DNA of 29,892 nt, taken from Bacilli bacterium (GTDB lineage Bacteria > Bacillota_I > Bacilli_A > RF39 > UBA660). Positions within the stretch are counted from its first letter, which is position 1, and each line of letters opens with the position of its first letter. Where the stretch lies: positions 1 to 29,892 of the forward strand of contig JAAVYQ010000036.1 of assembly GCA_022791215.1 (NCBI GenBank), read 5' to 3'. Both the position numbers and the translations under genes were made by a program. The notes under the pieces were generated by a model. It did no database searches. It was not told the DNA's origin and saw only the letters and a list, made by a program, of their open reading frames with translations. Shown here in pieces: positions 7,342 through 16,063 of this stretch.

Positions 7342-8055
7342 ATGAAAAAAGAAACCAAAACAAAAGATGCTAAAGAAAGCACAAAAATATTTGCAAAAGG
7401 ACTATGTTGGCAAAAATTATTAATAATATTCATAATAGGATGCCTATTCGGAAACTACTATGAAATGATATTAAACCTAGTAAGACACTACCTTAGAGAC
7501 GGATCAATATTTTGGGAAGTAAGAAGAGGGTTCATATACTTTCCACTAAGTCCTGTATACGGAGCAGGAGCAGTATTAATGACATTAGCATTTGCCGAAA
7601 AAAATTACAAATGGCATCAAATATTAGTATATGGAGCAGTACTTGGAGGATCATTTGAATACATAATAAGTTTTTTACAAGAAACATTTACTGGAACAGT
7701 ATCATGGAATTACACAAAATATCCATTAGACATAAATGGAAGAACTACAATACCAATAATGATATTATGGGGAATACTATGTGTAATATTCATAAAACTA
7801 ATATACCCATACCTAAACAAAATAATAGAAAAAATCCCTTACAAAATAGGAAACACAATTGCAAAAATATTAATAATAATAATCACACTAGACGCAATAA
7901 TATCATTCACAGCAGTATTACGACAAACACTAAGAAGAGAAGGAATAAAACCAATCACGTTTATAGGAGAAATTTGTGACAAAATATACACTGACGAAAG
8001 ACTAAAAAAAGCATATCCAAATATGAAAATACCTAAAAGGAACGTGAAAAAATGA
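7342..8055 (+). CDS. CmpB-family (putative ABC transporter type IV, PF06541-like) membrane protein
   Basis: A 237-residue polytopic protein with about five hydrophobic segments (near 25-45, 70-90, 95-115, 135-160, 170-190). The pattern of a FPLSPVYGAGAV loop, then GGSFEYIISFLQE, then SWNYTKYPLDINGR and a WG-containing helix is that of the CmpB-like putative ABC transporter family, in which no transport function is proven and no ATPase gene is adjacent here. AGGAG sits 6 nt before the ATG. Its end overlaps the glycosyltransferase gene by 4 nt, so the two are translationally coupled and may act together on a cell-surface product. Confidence 0.75.
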   Translation: MKKETKTKDAKESTKIFAKGLCWQKLLIIFIIGCLFGNYYEMILNLVRHYLRDGSIFWEVRRGFIYFPLSPVYGAGAVLMTLAFAEKNYKWHQILVYGAVLGGSFEYIISFLQETFTGTVSWNYTKYPLDINGRTTIPIMILWGILCVIFIKLIYPYLNKIIEKIPYKIGNTIAKILIIIITLDAIISFTAVLRQTLRREGIKPITFIGEICDKIYTDERLKKAYPNMKIPKRNVKK

Positions 8056-9260
8056 TATTATACACAGGAATTACAATACTACTAATTGGAATAATTCTAA
8101 ACCTTTCAAAAAAAATAATTTCAAAATTTAACAAAAACTATCCAACTAAACAAAAAATCGAAAATCCAAATTTTTGTATACTAATACCAGCAAGAAATGA
8201 AAGTGCAGTAATAAGCGAACTATTAGAAAGCATAAAAAAACAAACACAAAAAATAGATATGAAAAATATTTATGTAATTATAGAAGACTTAACAGACCCA
8301 ACATTAAAAATAGTCAAAAACTATGGAGCGACAATAATAATGAGAAAAAAGATTCACCTCAAAAGAAAAGGTTATGCGCTTATGGAAGCGATAGAATACT
8401 TAAATGAAAGAAAAAAATATTATGACGCTTACTTTATATTTGATGCAGACAACATATTAAACAAAGACTATTTAAAAAATATGACTGAAACCTACAAAAG
8501 TGGCTACGACATTGGTATAGGCTATAGAAACATAAAAAACGGAAATGCAAATGCTATCTCAGCCTCATCAAGTTTAATATTCTCAATAATCAATACGATA
8601 GGAAACCAAAGAAAATCAAAACACACCCTCAACAGCACGATATCAGGAACAGGATTTTACATAAATGGAAAACATATAAAAGAGTGGAAAACATATCCAT
8701 TCCACACACTTACTGAAGATTATGAACTAACACTATATGCAATAACAAACAACATGACAACATACTACAATACAAAAGCAATATACTATGATGAACAACC
8801 AGAAAGTTATAAACAATACAAAACACAAAGAACAAGATGGATAAAAGGATACTTTGAAGCAAGAAAAATTTACAACAAAAAATTAAGAAAACAACTAAAA
8901 TTTTCTAATAAAAACATTGGCTCAGTATATAATGAACTAATTGGAATATGGGATATCATAATAATCATAATCGGACTTATACTAATAATAATTAACACGA
9001 TCATAAACAGCATAACAAAAACAATAATAAGTAATTTACTAGTATTAATCCTAACAATATACTTAATTCTAATAACCATAACTATTTACCTACTAATAAA
9101 AGAGCAAAAAAGATTTAAACTAACAAAAAAAATATTTATAAAATCCATATTTCTACATCCAATATTACTAATAACATATATACCATGTGCGATAGAAGCC
9201 ATACTTACAAAAAATCTAGAATGGAAACCAATAGAACATAAAGGCAAAAAAATAAATTAA
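8052..9260 (+). CDS. Family 2 glycosyltransferase, membrane-bound processive type
   Basis: A 402-residue protein with an N-terminal membrane helix (4-20), a GT-A catalytic domain and C-terminal helices (about 305-355 and 370-390). Motifs are the donor-site ILIPARNE (44-50), DAD at 131-133, TED at 221-223 (catalytic base) and QRTRW at 259-263, the D,D,D,QxxRW signature of processive beta-glycosyltransferases such as those making poly-GlcNAc or hyaluronan-like chains. Sugar and acceptor are unknown. It overlaps the upstream membrane protein gene by 4 nt and ends before a strong terminator. Codons end mostly in A or C, as in other plus-strand genes here. Confidence 0.87.
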   Translation: MILYTGITILLIGIILNLSKKIISKFNKNYPTKQKIENPNFCILIPARNESAVISELLESIKKQTQKIDMKNIYVIIEDLTDPTLKIVKNYGATIIMRKKIHLKRKGYALMEAIEYLNERKKYYDAYFIFDADNILNKDYLKNMTETYKSGYDIGIGYRNIKNGNANAISASSSLIFSIINTIGNQRKSKHTLNSTISGTGFYINGKHIKEWKTYPFHTLTEDYELTLYAITNNMTTYYNTKAIYYDEQPESYKQYKTQRTRWIKGYFEARKIYNKKLRKQLKFSNKNIGSVYNELIGIWDIIIIIIGLILIIINTIINSITKTIISNLLVLILTIYLILITITIYLLIKEQKRFKLTKKIFIKSIFLHPILLITYIPCAIEAILTKNLEWKPIEHKGKKIN

Positions 9261-9293
9261 AAAATTAATGTTAATAACTTAACACTTACACAC

Positions 9294-9330
9294 AAAAAAG
9301 TTTCTAAGAAAAAATCCTAGAAACTTTTTT
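9294..9330. terminator. Bidirectional terminator
   Basis: A perfect 13-bp stem, AAAAAAGTTTCTA (9294-9306) with TAGAAACTTTTTT (9318-9330), has an A run and T run inside the arms and separates the glycosyltransferase from the convergent lipoprotein gene. Confidence 0.9.
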
Positions 9331-9347
9331 ACATAGTTAAAAACTAA

Positions 9348-9737
9348 TTATTTACAAGTAAAACCTTGACCTTCCAATGCTTCCTTAGTATCGTCATAAC
9401 TAGCCTTAGACTCACCTAATTTTAAATCTTTAAAAAATTTACTTTCAGCATCAGCAGTAAGTTTCAACCCTTTTTCAGACTCTTCAACTTTAAAAGTTTG
9501 TGCTTCAAAAGAACTCTTTAATAACTCTTTTTGTTCTTGTAAAGATTCAGGAATTTCAACATCCATAGTCATATTCATATCTTCAACAGTTTTCCCATCA
9601 AATTTTATAACTACTTCAGAGTCCATCTTCACACCATTTTGAGTTTGACTCATAGTACAAGTTAACTCTTTCTTACCACAACCAGTTAAAACTAAAATAG
9701 TAACTAAAGATAATAAAACTAATTTACCACTCTTCAT
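9348..9737 (-). CDS. Small lipoprotein, possibly YehR-like (DUF1307)
   Basis: A 129-residue protein with a lipoprotein signal: basic start MKSGK, hydrophobic core and the lipobox LTGC with Cys20 as the predicted lipidated residue. The mature part is charged and contains one early Cys (LTCT) and one near the C-terminus (FTCK), suggesting a disulfide outside the membrane. Length and pattern recall YehR-like lipoproteins, but I cannot confirm that by eye. The start at 9737 is chosen because AGGAGG lies 6 nt upstream; a longer frame to 9770 would precede this site. Single-gene unit, function unknown. Confidence 0.75.
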   Translation of the reverse strand: MKSGKLVLLSLVTILVLTGCGKKELTCTMSQTQNGVKMDSEVVIKFDGKTVEDMNMTMDVEIPESLQEQKELLKSSFEAQTFKVEESEKGLKLTADAESKFFKDLKLGESKASYDDTKEALEGQGFTCK

Positions 9738-9821
9738 AGTACACCTCCTCTTACCATTCAATATTAACATTTTATGAAAATTTTTTCAATAGCATTCAAA
9801 AAAATCTAAAAAATACTAAAA

Positions 9822-10694
9822 TTAATTTACATTAAACTTACTCCCAATTTTCATACCACATTCTACAAGAGTTTCCACATCTTCAGCAGTATTTTTTAAA
9901 ATATCATCATCTAAAACTACCATATTCTTCTTAACCAACAAAACTATAGTAGAACCACCGAACTCAAAATGACCCTTTTCCTCTCCTCTTTTAAATTGCC
10001 ACTCTCCATGATAATTGCAAATCTTTCCAACTAACATTGCACCGACTTCTATTTGAACAACATCTCCAAAATTTTGAGTTCTCAAAAGAGTATACTCCCT
10101 AGAATTTCTTTTATAAACAGGCTTACTTTCCAAAGCAATAGGCCTCACAGTATGCAAAATACCAGGTATCTTAACATTTCTAGACTTAGAACCATTATCA
10201 ATATAAACATATCTATGATAATCTTTAGGTCTTAACCTAAAAATCATAATATAACCATCCTTAAAATCATTACAAATAGAATCACCATTCAACAAATCAC
10301 TAACAGTATAATAAGAATTCTTTATCTTAAAATCACTATTCTCACCTATCTTATAAACTAACAACTTAGCATCACAAGGAGAAATAAAACTATTAGAATT
10401 ATAATCAATATGAATAAATTCACGTTTCTTCAATCTAGTAAAAAATTCATTAAAACTACTAAAATCACTTTTTTCAAACAAACTCAAATCAATATTATTC
10501 TCCAAAACAAACTTTTTAATCATATGATTTGACAAAGAACTATTCAAATACAAAGCACTCATCTTAGAGACAAAAGGACAAGCCAAAACTCTAGCAATCA
10601 ACCTACCAAACTCATTACCATACAAAAACTTCATAAACTTAGTATCCTTATCAATATCTAACTTACCATTTCTATCTCTACCTACTATAACCAT
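9822..10694 (-). CDS. psd: Phosphatidylserine decarboxylase proenzyme
   Basis: A 290-residue proenzyme that converts phosphatidylserine to phosphatidylethanolamine at the membrane. The self-cleavage motif appears as GGST (246-249; LGST in many relatives), where S248 would become the pyruvoyl group. The supporting catalytic residues are D108 in SPCDAK, H160 in DYHRY and H181 in ILHTVRP. The start at 10694 has a GAGG-type site about 9 nt upstream, and the gene lies 11 nt after the lipid kinase gene, forming a phospholipid operon. No phosphatidylserine synthase gene is in the window. Confidence 0.92.
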   Translation of the reverse strand: MVIVGRDRNGKLDIDKDTKFMKFLYGNEFGRLIARVLACPFVSKMSALYLNSSLSNHMIKKFVLENNIDLSLFEKSDFSSFNEFFTRLKKREFIHIDYNSNSFISPCDAKLLVYKIGENSDFKIKNSYYTVSDLLNGDSICNDFKDGYIMIFRLRPKDYHRYVYIDNGSKSRNVKIPGILHTVRPIALESKPVYKRNSREYTLLRTQNFGDVVQIEVGAMLVGKICNYHGEWQFKRGEEKGHFEFGGSTIVLLVKKNMVVLDDDILKNTAEDVETLVECGMKIGSKFNVN

Positions 10695-10705
10695 AATTTA
10701 CATCC

Positions 10706-11644
10706 TCATTTTCCCTTATATTCCTCTAAAGAACTAAACAATTTCACAATATTTTTTTCAGGAATCAACATATTAATATCCTTATTAATTGTAAAAAGAA
10801 AATCTCTAGTATCATGTTTAAATTCTTCGCCATCAATAACCCAACTAGGAGGTATTTGATCAAAAATAATTCTAAACCTATTAGTCTTAAAAACCTCTAA
10901 ACCAGGCATACTCTTAACTTCCCCTGCAAGAATTTTAGTTCCAATAAGAGCAAGCTCAGCTTTAGACTTAGCTGTACAAAGAACGACTTCAAACATATCA
11001 TCATCTAATTTAACATCCTTATAAATATTATTAAAACCACCCATTCTACAAGTATTAGAAACAAATACAAAAGAATAAGTACCACTAACAACTTTATCAT
11101 CCACTTCATAAGTCAAATCAAATAACCTAACCTTATCTTTAAGTTCAACCAAAGTATGCATAAAATATGCAAGCCTACCAAATTTTTTCTTAAGTTTTCT
11201 AGGAGTATTAAAAGAAGCATCCACATAACTACCAATACATGCAACATAAACAAAAGGTTTACCATTTAACATACAAACATCTATATTTCTAACACTGCCA
11301 TCGCACAACATCTGTGCATTCACAACCATATCTTTAGTAAATCCATACATACTACCAACATCATTAACAGTACCCACTGGCAAATGACCCATAAGCAACT
11401 TTTTATCTCTAGCCAAATTTCCAGTAACACCTTCATTTAAAGTACCATCTCCACCACAACATATAACTAACTCAGTATCATCAGACAAATCTTTAATAAT
11501 ATTAATCGCATCCTTAGGACCTTTAGTAGGACATAATCTTGCCTCATATCCATTTATTTCTAAAATAGAAGGTAACATTTTTATATCTTTTTTATCTCTA
11601 GATTTACCACTTTCCGGATTATAAACTACTGCACATTTCTTCAT
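10706..11644 (-). CDS. Diacylglycerol kinase-family lipid kinase (DgkB/YegS type)
   Basis: A 312-residue soluble lipid kinase with the DAGK catalytic domain at the N-terminus: the VVYNPESGK opening, CCGGDGTLNEGV (nucleotide-binding GGDGT), then GHLPVGTVND and a C-terminal beta domain ending with WVIDGEEF. These enzymes phosphorylate diacylglycerol or related lipids, recycling them to phosphatidate. It is followed within 11 nt by psd, which fits phospholipid turnover. The Shine-Dalgarno site is weak (AGGGTG). The exact lipid substrate is not readable from sequence. Confidence 0.88.
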   Translation of the reverse strand: MKKCAVVYNPESGKSRDKKDIKMLPSILEINGYEARLCPTKGPKDAINIIKDLSDDTELVICCGGDGTLNEGVTGNLARDKKLLMGHLPVGTVNDVGSMYGFTKDMVVNAQMLCDGSVRNIDVCMLNGKPFVYVACIGSYVDASFNTPRKLKKKFGRLAYFMHTLVELKDKVRLFDLTYEVDDKVVSGTYSFVFVSNTCRMGGFNNIYKDVKLDDDMFEVVLCTAKSKAELALIGTKILAGEVKSMPGLEVFKTNRFRIIFDQIPPSWVIDGEEFKHDTRDFLFTINKDINMLIPEKNIVKLFSSLEEYKGK

Positions 11645-11712
11645 ATAATCACCCTAAAATATAATTTTATTATACTAGTTTTATTATATATTTTCAATTA
11701 TTCTACTGTCTA

Positions 11713-12122
11713 CTATACACTTCTTTTTAAAACTTTTTCATAATAAGAATTAACTTCATCTAAATCTTCATATCCTAATCCAAAATTTTCATATCACTAC
11801 GTGAAACTCCTAAAAATTTAGCATTTTGCATAACTCTACCAGTCAAATCTATCTTCCAAGGCATAGTTTTTCCTATTTCATAAACTGCCAAATAAAAGTT
11901 ACTTCTATCTACATCAAATCGTGCTCCATATATAGGACACTGAGTAGGAAAGATAAAAATTTCTCCTTCCTGAGTAGTAAAAGAAATACCATAATGTTCT
12001 CCTCCAAATACTACTCCTAAAGAATCACTTAAATATTCAAAATTTTCCCCAACATAAAATCTATTACCATCCTTAGCATCATCCAATATATAAATAGGAT
12101 TATCATATTTAAAATAAATCAT
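11713..12122 (-). pseudogene. Unknown small gene with a probable C-terminal frameshift
   Basis: The intact frame (11775-12122, 115 residues, beginning MIYFKYDNPIYILDDAKDG) is an acidic, beta-rich soluble protein that I do not recognise. Its last codons read SRSDMKILD then TAG. One extra base in the AAAATTTT stretch just before this stop would instead continue DMKNFGLGYEDLDEVNSYY and end KRSV at 11713, a natural-looking acidic to basic C-terminus. I therefore mark a probable one-base frameshift that trims about 22 residues; the shorter product may still be functional. AGGA lies about 10 nt before the ATG at 12122. It is followed by the lipid kinase gene on the same strand. Confidence 0.5.
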
Positions 12123-12172
12123 ATTAACACTTCCTAAACATAAACTATTTTAACATTAAGAATTATTTTCGT

Positions 12173-12200
12173 AAAAAAAAAGCCATAGAATTTAATTCTA
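12173..12200 (-). terminator. Weak terminator of the Abi-htrA operon
   Basis: On the minus strand a small AT stem (TAGAAT/ATTCTA, 12186-12200) after the htrA stop is followed by a run of nine T (12181-12173). Confidence 0.5.
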
Positions 12201-12205
12201 CAACT

Positions 12206-13288
12206 TTAATTACTTGAAAGTTTTACTTTAACTTTTTCTTCTTTACCATCTCTAAGAACAGTTATCTCTATAGTTTCATCAGGAGAATAACTATAAAGCC
12301 TATATCTAAACTCAGCAATATCACTAACCCAGTCATCACCGACCTTAACAATAATATCACCACGTATCAAACCTGCCTTATCACCAGGACTACCACTTTC
12401 AATTTCAACAACCACAACACCATCTTGAACATCTTTATCTATTCTAAGACCAGCATAAGCAAGTTGCATAGTACTACTAGCATTCAACATACTAACCCCA
12501 ATATAAGGTCTACTAATACTGCCCTTTTCTCTTAGACTATTAGCATAACTAACTGCATCTTCAATCGGAATAGAAAATCCTATACCTTCGATAGTATCCT
12601 TAACAATCTTTAAAGAATTAATACCAATAACCTCACCATTAGCATTACACAAAGGACCACCACTATTTCCAGGATTAATAGCCGCATCCGTTTGCATAAC
12701 ATTCATAATCCAATCAGCCTGACTAGAATTAACATTCACAGAAACAAGTCTATCCTTACCACTAAGAATACCTCTTGTAACAGTTCCTCTGAAATCTATT
12801 CCCATTGGACTACCGATAGTAAAAACAGTATCTCCAACTTTCATATCATTACTCTTACCGATATCAGCAACACTTTTAATATCTTCCTTAGGAATTCTAA
12901 GAACAGCAATATCAGCATACTGATCACTACCAACTACACTAGCAGTACCTTCACTATCATCACTATAAGTTATCTTAATATCACCAGCATCCTCAATAAC
13001 GTGATGATTAGTCATAATATAACCAAAATCTTCATCCTGATCATACACAAATCCAGTTCCCGTACTAACTAAATTTTTTCCACTATAAACCTCAATAACA
13101 ACAACTGCATCTTTAATCTTATCTACAGCCGCGCTAATTCCAGTATCAGTAATATTTACATTTTCCTCTCTAATAGTTTTAACAACAGTTTTAGGATACA
13201 AATAGAGAACGCCAAACATAACCCCTGCACCCATAACAAAACATAACAAACCTAATAAAACATAAATAATCTTTTTTCTCAAACTCAT
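12206..13288 (-). CDS. htrA: HtrA/DegP-type membrane-anchored serine protease
   Basis: A 360-residue protein with a signal-anchor helix (about 7-31), a trypsin-like domain with the catalytic triad H96 (TNHHV), D126 (YADIAVL) and S209 (NPGNSGGPL), and one PDZ domain (about 262-358) including PYIGVSM and GDIIVKVGDDWV. It would act outside the cytoplasmic membrane as a quality-control protease for misfolded exported proteins. It starts 1 nt after the TGA of the Abi_2 gene, with GGAAGG 5 nt before the ATG, so it is co-transcribed with an abortive infection protein, an unusual partner for HtrA. Confidence 0.93.
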   Translation of the reverse strand: MSLRKKIIYVLLGLLCFVMGAGVMFGVLYLYPKTVVKTIREENVNITDTGISAAVDKIKDAVVVIEVYSGKNLVSTGTGFVYDQDEDFGYIMTNHHVIEDAGDIKITYSDDSEGTASVVGSDQYADIAVLRIPKEDIKSVADIGKSNDMKVGDTVFTIGSPMGIDFRGTVTRGILSGKDRLVSVNVNSSQADWIMNVMQTDAAINPGNSGGPLCNANGEVIGINSLKIVKDTIEGIGFSIPIEDAVSYANSLREKGSISRPYIGVSMLNASSTMQLAYAGLRIDKDVQDGVVVVEIESGSPGDKAGLIRGDIIVKVGDDWVSDIAEFRYRLYSYSPDETIEITVLRDGKEEKVKVKLSSN

Positions 13289-13289
13289 C

Positions 13290-14225
13290 TCATCCTTCCA
13301 TATACATAATATCTCTATAATTAGGTGGAAACCCCATCTTATCTAAAACATCATCTAAAGTAATAGTATGCAACTTTCCACAAAGTCTATCAAACTCATA
13401 ATTAATTTCATTCATCATCATTTTAAAATCCACAGAAGTAAGGAGAAATTTCAAAATAATAATAAGAGCAAAAATATCATTTTTACCATAAATATATTCA
13501 TCATTAGTTTTATCAATATTTAACAAATTATGATACTTATTATCAGGAATAACTCTCTGAGTAAAATGATCAAAAACAATATCTTCATGAGCACACAAAT
13601 TTCTATAATTAGCAAGAATTGGCAAAAACACTTCCATTTCCTCAGGAGTAATATGATAAATATTTGCTATCTCTTCCTTATTATGATACTTAAGTACACT
13701 AAACATCTCGCTCATAATACCAAAACTAATAACCTTAATACCAATCCAAAGAGGGATATAACCATAATTATCCATATAATGACTAGTCGCTCCATGATTT
13801 TTACCATTTATTCTAAACTGTCTCTTAATTTTCCTAACCAAATCATTAATCTGACGACTCTTTTCCTTACTAGTATCAAAGTTTCTACTATTCAAATAAT
13901 CTTTCTCTTTATAACCATAATCTTTACTTAAAACATAACTAAAAATAGATTTATAGTTATTCTCAACAATAAGTATATTCTTAAATATAATATTTCTAAA
14001 CATTCTATCAAACACGAAAAGACTATACAATTCTTCAAAAGTAGATCCATCCTTAAACTTTCTAGACGTATCATGCTTAACAAACAAATGCCTATAACCC
14101 ATGATAAAGAAATAATTTTCACGAAGCAAAATCTCCTTAGCATACTCTTCATCATTAACTAAAAGCCCCTTATCCTTTAAAATATTAATTTGCTCATCTA
14201 AATTTTTAAAAACTTTATTTGCCAA
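13290..14225 (-). CDS. Abi_2 (AbiD/AbiF-like) abortive infection protein with HEPN motif
   Basis: A 311-residue protein of the Abi_2 family: N-terminal YFFIMGYRHLF block (38-48), the SLFVFDRMFRNIIF region (68-81), and R208-N-L-C-A-H213, the RxxxxH HEPN ribonuclease motif. Family members act in phage defence, and relatives have been linked with small RNAs and with the ancestry of Cas13. The start is TTG at 14225, with AGGTGA 6 nt upstream. Its stop is 1 nt from the htrA start. I see no structured RNA in the 115-nt upstream gap. Cellular RNA cleavage as a mechanism is inferred from the HEPN motif. Confidence 0.88.
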   Translation of the reverse strand: MANKVFKNLDEQINILKDKGLLVNDEEYAKEILLRENYFFIMGYRHLFVKHDTSRKFKDGSTFEELYSLFVFDRMFRNIIFKNILIVENNYKSIFSYVLSKDYGYKEKDYLNSRNFDTSKEKSRQINDLVRKIKRQFRINGKNHGATSHYMDNYGYIPLWIGIKVISFGIMSEMFSVLKYHNKEEIANIYHITPEEMEVFLPILANYRNLCAHEDIVFDHFTQRVIPDNKYHNLLNIDKTNDEYIYGKNDIFALIIILKFLLTSVDFKMMMNEINYEFDRLCGKLHTITLDDVLDKMGFPPNYRDIMYMEG

Positions 14226-14340
14226 CCCTCGTCACCTGAATAAATTCTATCATAAACTTAACGCTTTAACCATATATTTCACACAATTTTCTTTTTAAAA
14301 TACACATTTTATGTTAATATTATGCTAGGAGGGATAAAAC

Positions 14341-14733
14341 ATGAATGACACAAGTAACATTATACAAACATTTGAAAAAGAAATATACAGGAGTTACATC
14401 TTTGAAACAATTAACTGCCTAGAAAAACTTTATGACAGAGACAATGGATATATAGTTGGAAAAGCAACACTAGTACCATTAGAAAATGGAAAAATAAAAA
14501 TAAGTGTACCAATTTCTAAAAAGCAAATAATAGAAGGAACACATGAAGAAGTATTTGTAAAGTCATGTTCACCAAGTGATGTATCAAGTATAATTGAAGG
14601 ACTAACAAACACATACACAAAAGACTCAGGGTGGACTATTGGAGAAAGAGACATAATAGAAGTTGACGAATTTTCTTCAGTTGTAAGAGTAGAACTAAAA
14701 AAAGCCGCTAAAGGCCCATTTCTTAATAACTAG
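14341..14733 (+). CDS. Conserved-looking protein of unknown function
   Basis: A 130-residue soluble protein, not recognised. AGGAGGG lies 7 nt before the ATG and a TATTAT -10-like element precedes it, divergent from the Abi_2 gene. The protein contains two similar segments: LYDRDNGYIVGKATLVPLEN near the N-terminus and TYTKDSGWTIGERDIIEVDE in the second half, each followed by an alternating beta pattern (KIKISVPI, SVVRVELK), hinting at an internal duplication of an alpha-beta unit. No signal peptide or membrane helix. Its stop codon overlaps that of the convergent broken gene by 4 nt. Confidence 0.65.
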   Translation: MNDTSNIIQTFEKEIYRSYIFETINCLEKLYDRDNGYIVGKATLVPLENGKIKISVPISKKQIIEGTHEEVFVKSCSPSDVSSIIEGLTNTYTKDSGWTIGERDIIEVDEFSSVVRVELKKAAKGPFLNN

Positions 14734-14752
14734 TATAATCTAGTTTTTTTTA
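14728..14752 (+). terminator. Terminator overlapping the stop codon
   Basis: AACTAG (14728-14733) and CTAGTT (14740-14745) form a stem closed over TATAAT and followed by a T run. The stop codons of both convergent genes lie within it. Confidence 0.75.
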
Positions 14753-15051
14753 ATTTATTAATATGCTTTTCTAAACTATCATCTAATTCTACGGTTCCAT
14801 AATCATGAACATTTTCCACAAATGTACCACTAGTTCCAATATAACTTTTCCATTTATCATGCTTATCACTTAATTCAAACTTTGGTAATCCAAACTCTTC
14901 CAAGAAAACTGCCATTAGTTTATCATCATCAAGCAAAATTGGATACTTTTGTTCTAAATTTTTACAAAATTCTTTTCTTTCTCTAGTATCATATCTAAAA
15001 AATAAATTGATGCCTATATTCTTCCATTAAAAACTTCGCAACTTTTTCCAT
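14730..15051 (-). pseudogene. Unknown small gene interrupted by a homopolymer frameshift
   Basis: The gene starts at ATG 15051 (AGGTGG 4 nt upstream) and reads MEKVAKFLMEEYRHQFIF, then hits TAG. The +1 frame continues without break as RYDTRERKEFCKNLEQKYPI and then LLDDDKLMAVFLEEFG to KKTRLY at 14730. The break sits at a run of six T on the coding strand (14997-15002 as A on the plus strand); five T would restore one frame of about 106 residues. The product is acidic and not recognised. Only the downstream part (from 14936) has an ATG of its own, without a good ribosome site. Either decay, phase variation or a sequence error. Confidence 0.7.
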
Positions 15052-15083
15052 ATAACCACCTCATATCACTTCCAAAACACAAA

Positions 15084-15107
15084 CAAAAAGTCCGAAATAA
15101 ATCGGAC
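15084..15107 (-). terminator. Terminator of rplM-rpsI
   Basis: GTCCGA (15095-15090 side) pairs with TCGGAC (15102-15107) over a 6-nt loop, followed on the minus strand by five T. Confidence 0.9.
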
Positions 15108-15112
15108 CCAAA

Positions 15113-15511
15113 TTATCTCTTACTAAATTGTGGAGCACGTCTTGCCTTCTTAAGACCGTATTTCTTACGTTCTTTAATTCTAGCATCTCTAGTTATCATA
15201 CCAGCACCCTTTAAAGTAGGTCTATAAGCTTCACTATTAACTTCTAATAAAGCTCTAGCAATGCCTAATCTAGTCGCACCAGTTTGACCATCAAAACCTC
15301 CACCTTTAACTGTCACTTCAATATCAAAATCACTTTCAGTTCCAGTAAGAACAAGAGGTTGTTTCAAATCCATAACTAAAGTTTCATAAGGGAAATAATC
15401 ATTAACATCAATACCATTAACAGTAATATTTCCTTTACCACTTACTAAAACAACTTGTGCTACTGCTCTTTTTCTTCTACCAGTAGCAGTATATTTCTTT
15501 GCCTCTGCCAT
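15113..15511 (-). CDS. rpsI: 30S ribosomal protein S9
   Basis: A 132-residue S9: the N-terminal TATGRRKRAVAQV, central GGGFDGQTGATRLGIARAL, and the conserved basic tail KKYGLKKARRAPQFSKR whose terminal Arg reaches the P-site tRNA. Full length for the family. It lies 9 nt after rplM on the same strand, the standard L13-S9 pair, and is followed by a strong terminator. Confidence 0.98.
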   Translation of the reverse strand: MAEAKKYTATGRRKRAVAQVVLVSGKGNITVNGIDVNDYFPYETLVMDLKQPLVLTGTESDFDIEVTVKGGGFDGQTGATRLGIARALLEVNSEAYRPTLKGAGMITRDARIKERKKYGLKKARRAPQFSKR

Positions 15512-15520
15512 AGTTTCCTC

Positions 15521-15949
15521 CTATAAATCTATTCTTTGTGGTTTCTGAGCTTCATGCTTATGTTCACTACCTTCATAAACATAAAGATTTCTAAACATAT
15601 CTCTTCCCAATCTATTCTTAGGAAGCATTCCTTTAATTGCTCTTTCTACCATTTCAATTGGATATTTCTCTTTCATAACTTTAGCAGTTCTTTCTCTCAA
15701 ACCACCAGGATATCCACTATGATTATAATAAACTTTCTTATCAAGTTTATCTCCAGTAAGATTAACCTTACCAGCATTGATGATAACAACTGCATCTCCG
15801 CAATTAACATGAGGAGTAAAAGTAGGTTTATGCTTACCACGTAAAATATGCGCAGCCTTACTAGCGACTCTACCCAAATTTTGTCCCTCAGCATCAATAA
15901 CGAACCATTTAGTGTCAACATCTTCTTTTCTTAACATAAATGTTTTCAT
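15521..15949 (-). CDS. rplM: 50S ribosomal protein L13
   Basis: A 142-residue L13 with DAEGQNLGRVASKAA, LRGKHKPTFTPHVNCGD, YYNHSGYPGGLRERTA and GMLPKNRLGRDMFRNLYVY. Full length. AAGGAG lies about 11 nt before the ATG, a slightly long spacing. First gene of the L13-S9 operon, with a promoter at 16036-16063 and a leader hairpin at 15981-16006. Confidence 0.98.
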   Translation of the reverse strand: MKTFMLRKEDVDTKWFVIDAEGQNLGRVASKAAHILRGKHKPTFTPHVNCGDAVVIINAGKVNLTGDKLDKKVYYNHSGYPGGLRERTAKVMKEKYPIEMVERAIKGMLPKNRLGRDMFRNLYVYEGSEHKHEAQKPQRIDL

Positions 15950-15980
15950 ATATAATATATCTCCTTCTATATTCCTTAAA

Positions 15981-16006
15981 TATTATGCCTTCCCACAGCA
16001 TTAATA
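15981..16006 (-). promoter_or_regulatory. Leader hairpin upstream of rplM (possible L13 autoregulatory leader)
   Basis: In the roughly 80-nt leader, GCATTAATA (15998-16006) faces TATTATGC (15981-15988), giving an 8-bp stem with one bulged base and a loop containing GTGGGAAG on the minus strand. L13 operons in Bacillota are known to carry leader motifs; identity with that motif is my inference. Confidence 0.4.
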
Positions 16007-16035
16007 CCAAGAACAATAAAAATGTACCAAGTATC

Positions 16036-16063
16036 ATTATACTATAAAGTTTCACAAAGTCAA
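16036..16063 (-). promoter_or_regulatory. Promoter of rplM-rpsI
   Basis: On the minus strand TTGACT (16063-16058), a 16-nt spacer and TATAAT (16041-16036). Start of transcription would be near 16029, about 80 nt before rplM. Confidence 0.75.

Noticed and set aside
14226..14340. A structured RNA partner upstream of the Abi_2 gene, as reported for some AbiF relatives
   Set aside because: The 115-nt gap is AT-rich, without a stable hairpin set or a terminator of its own.
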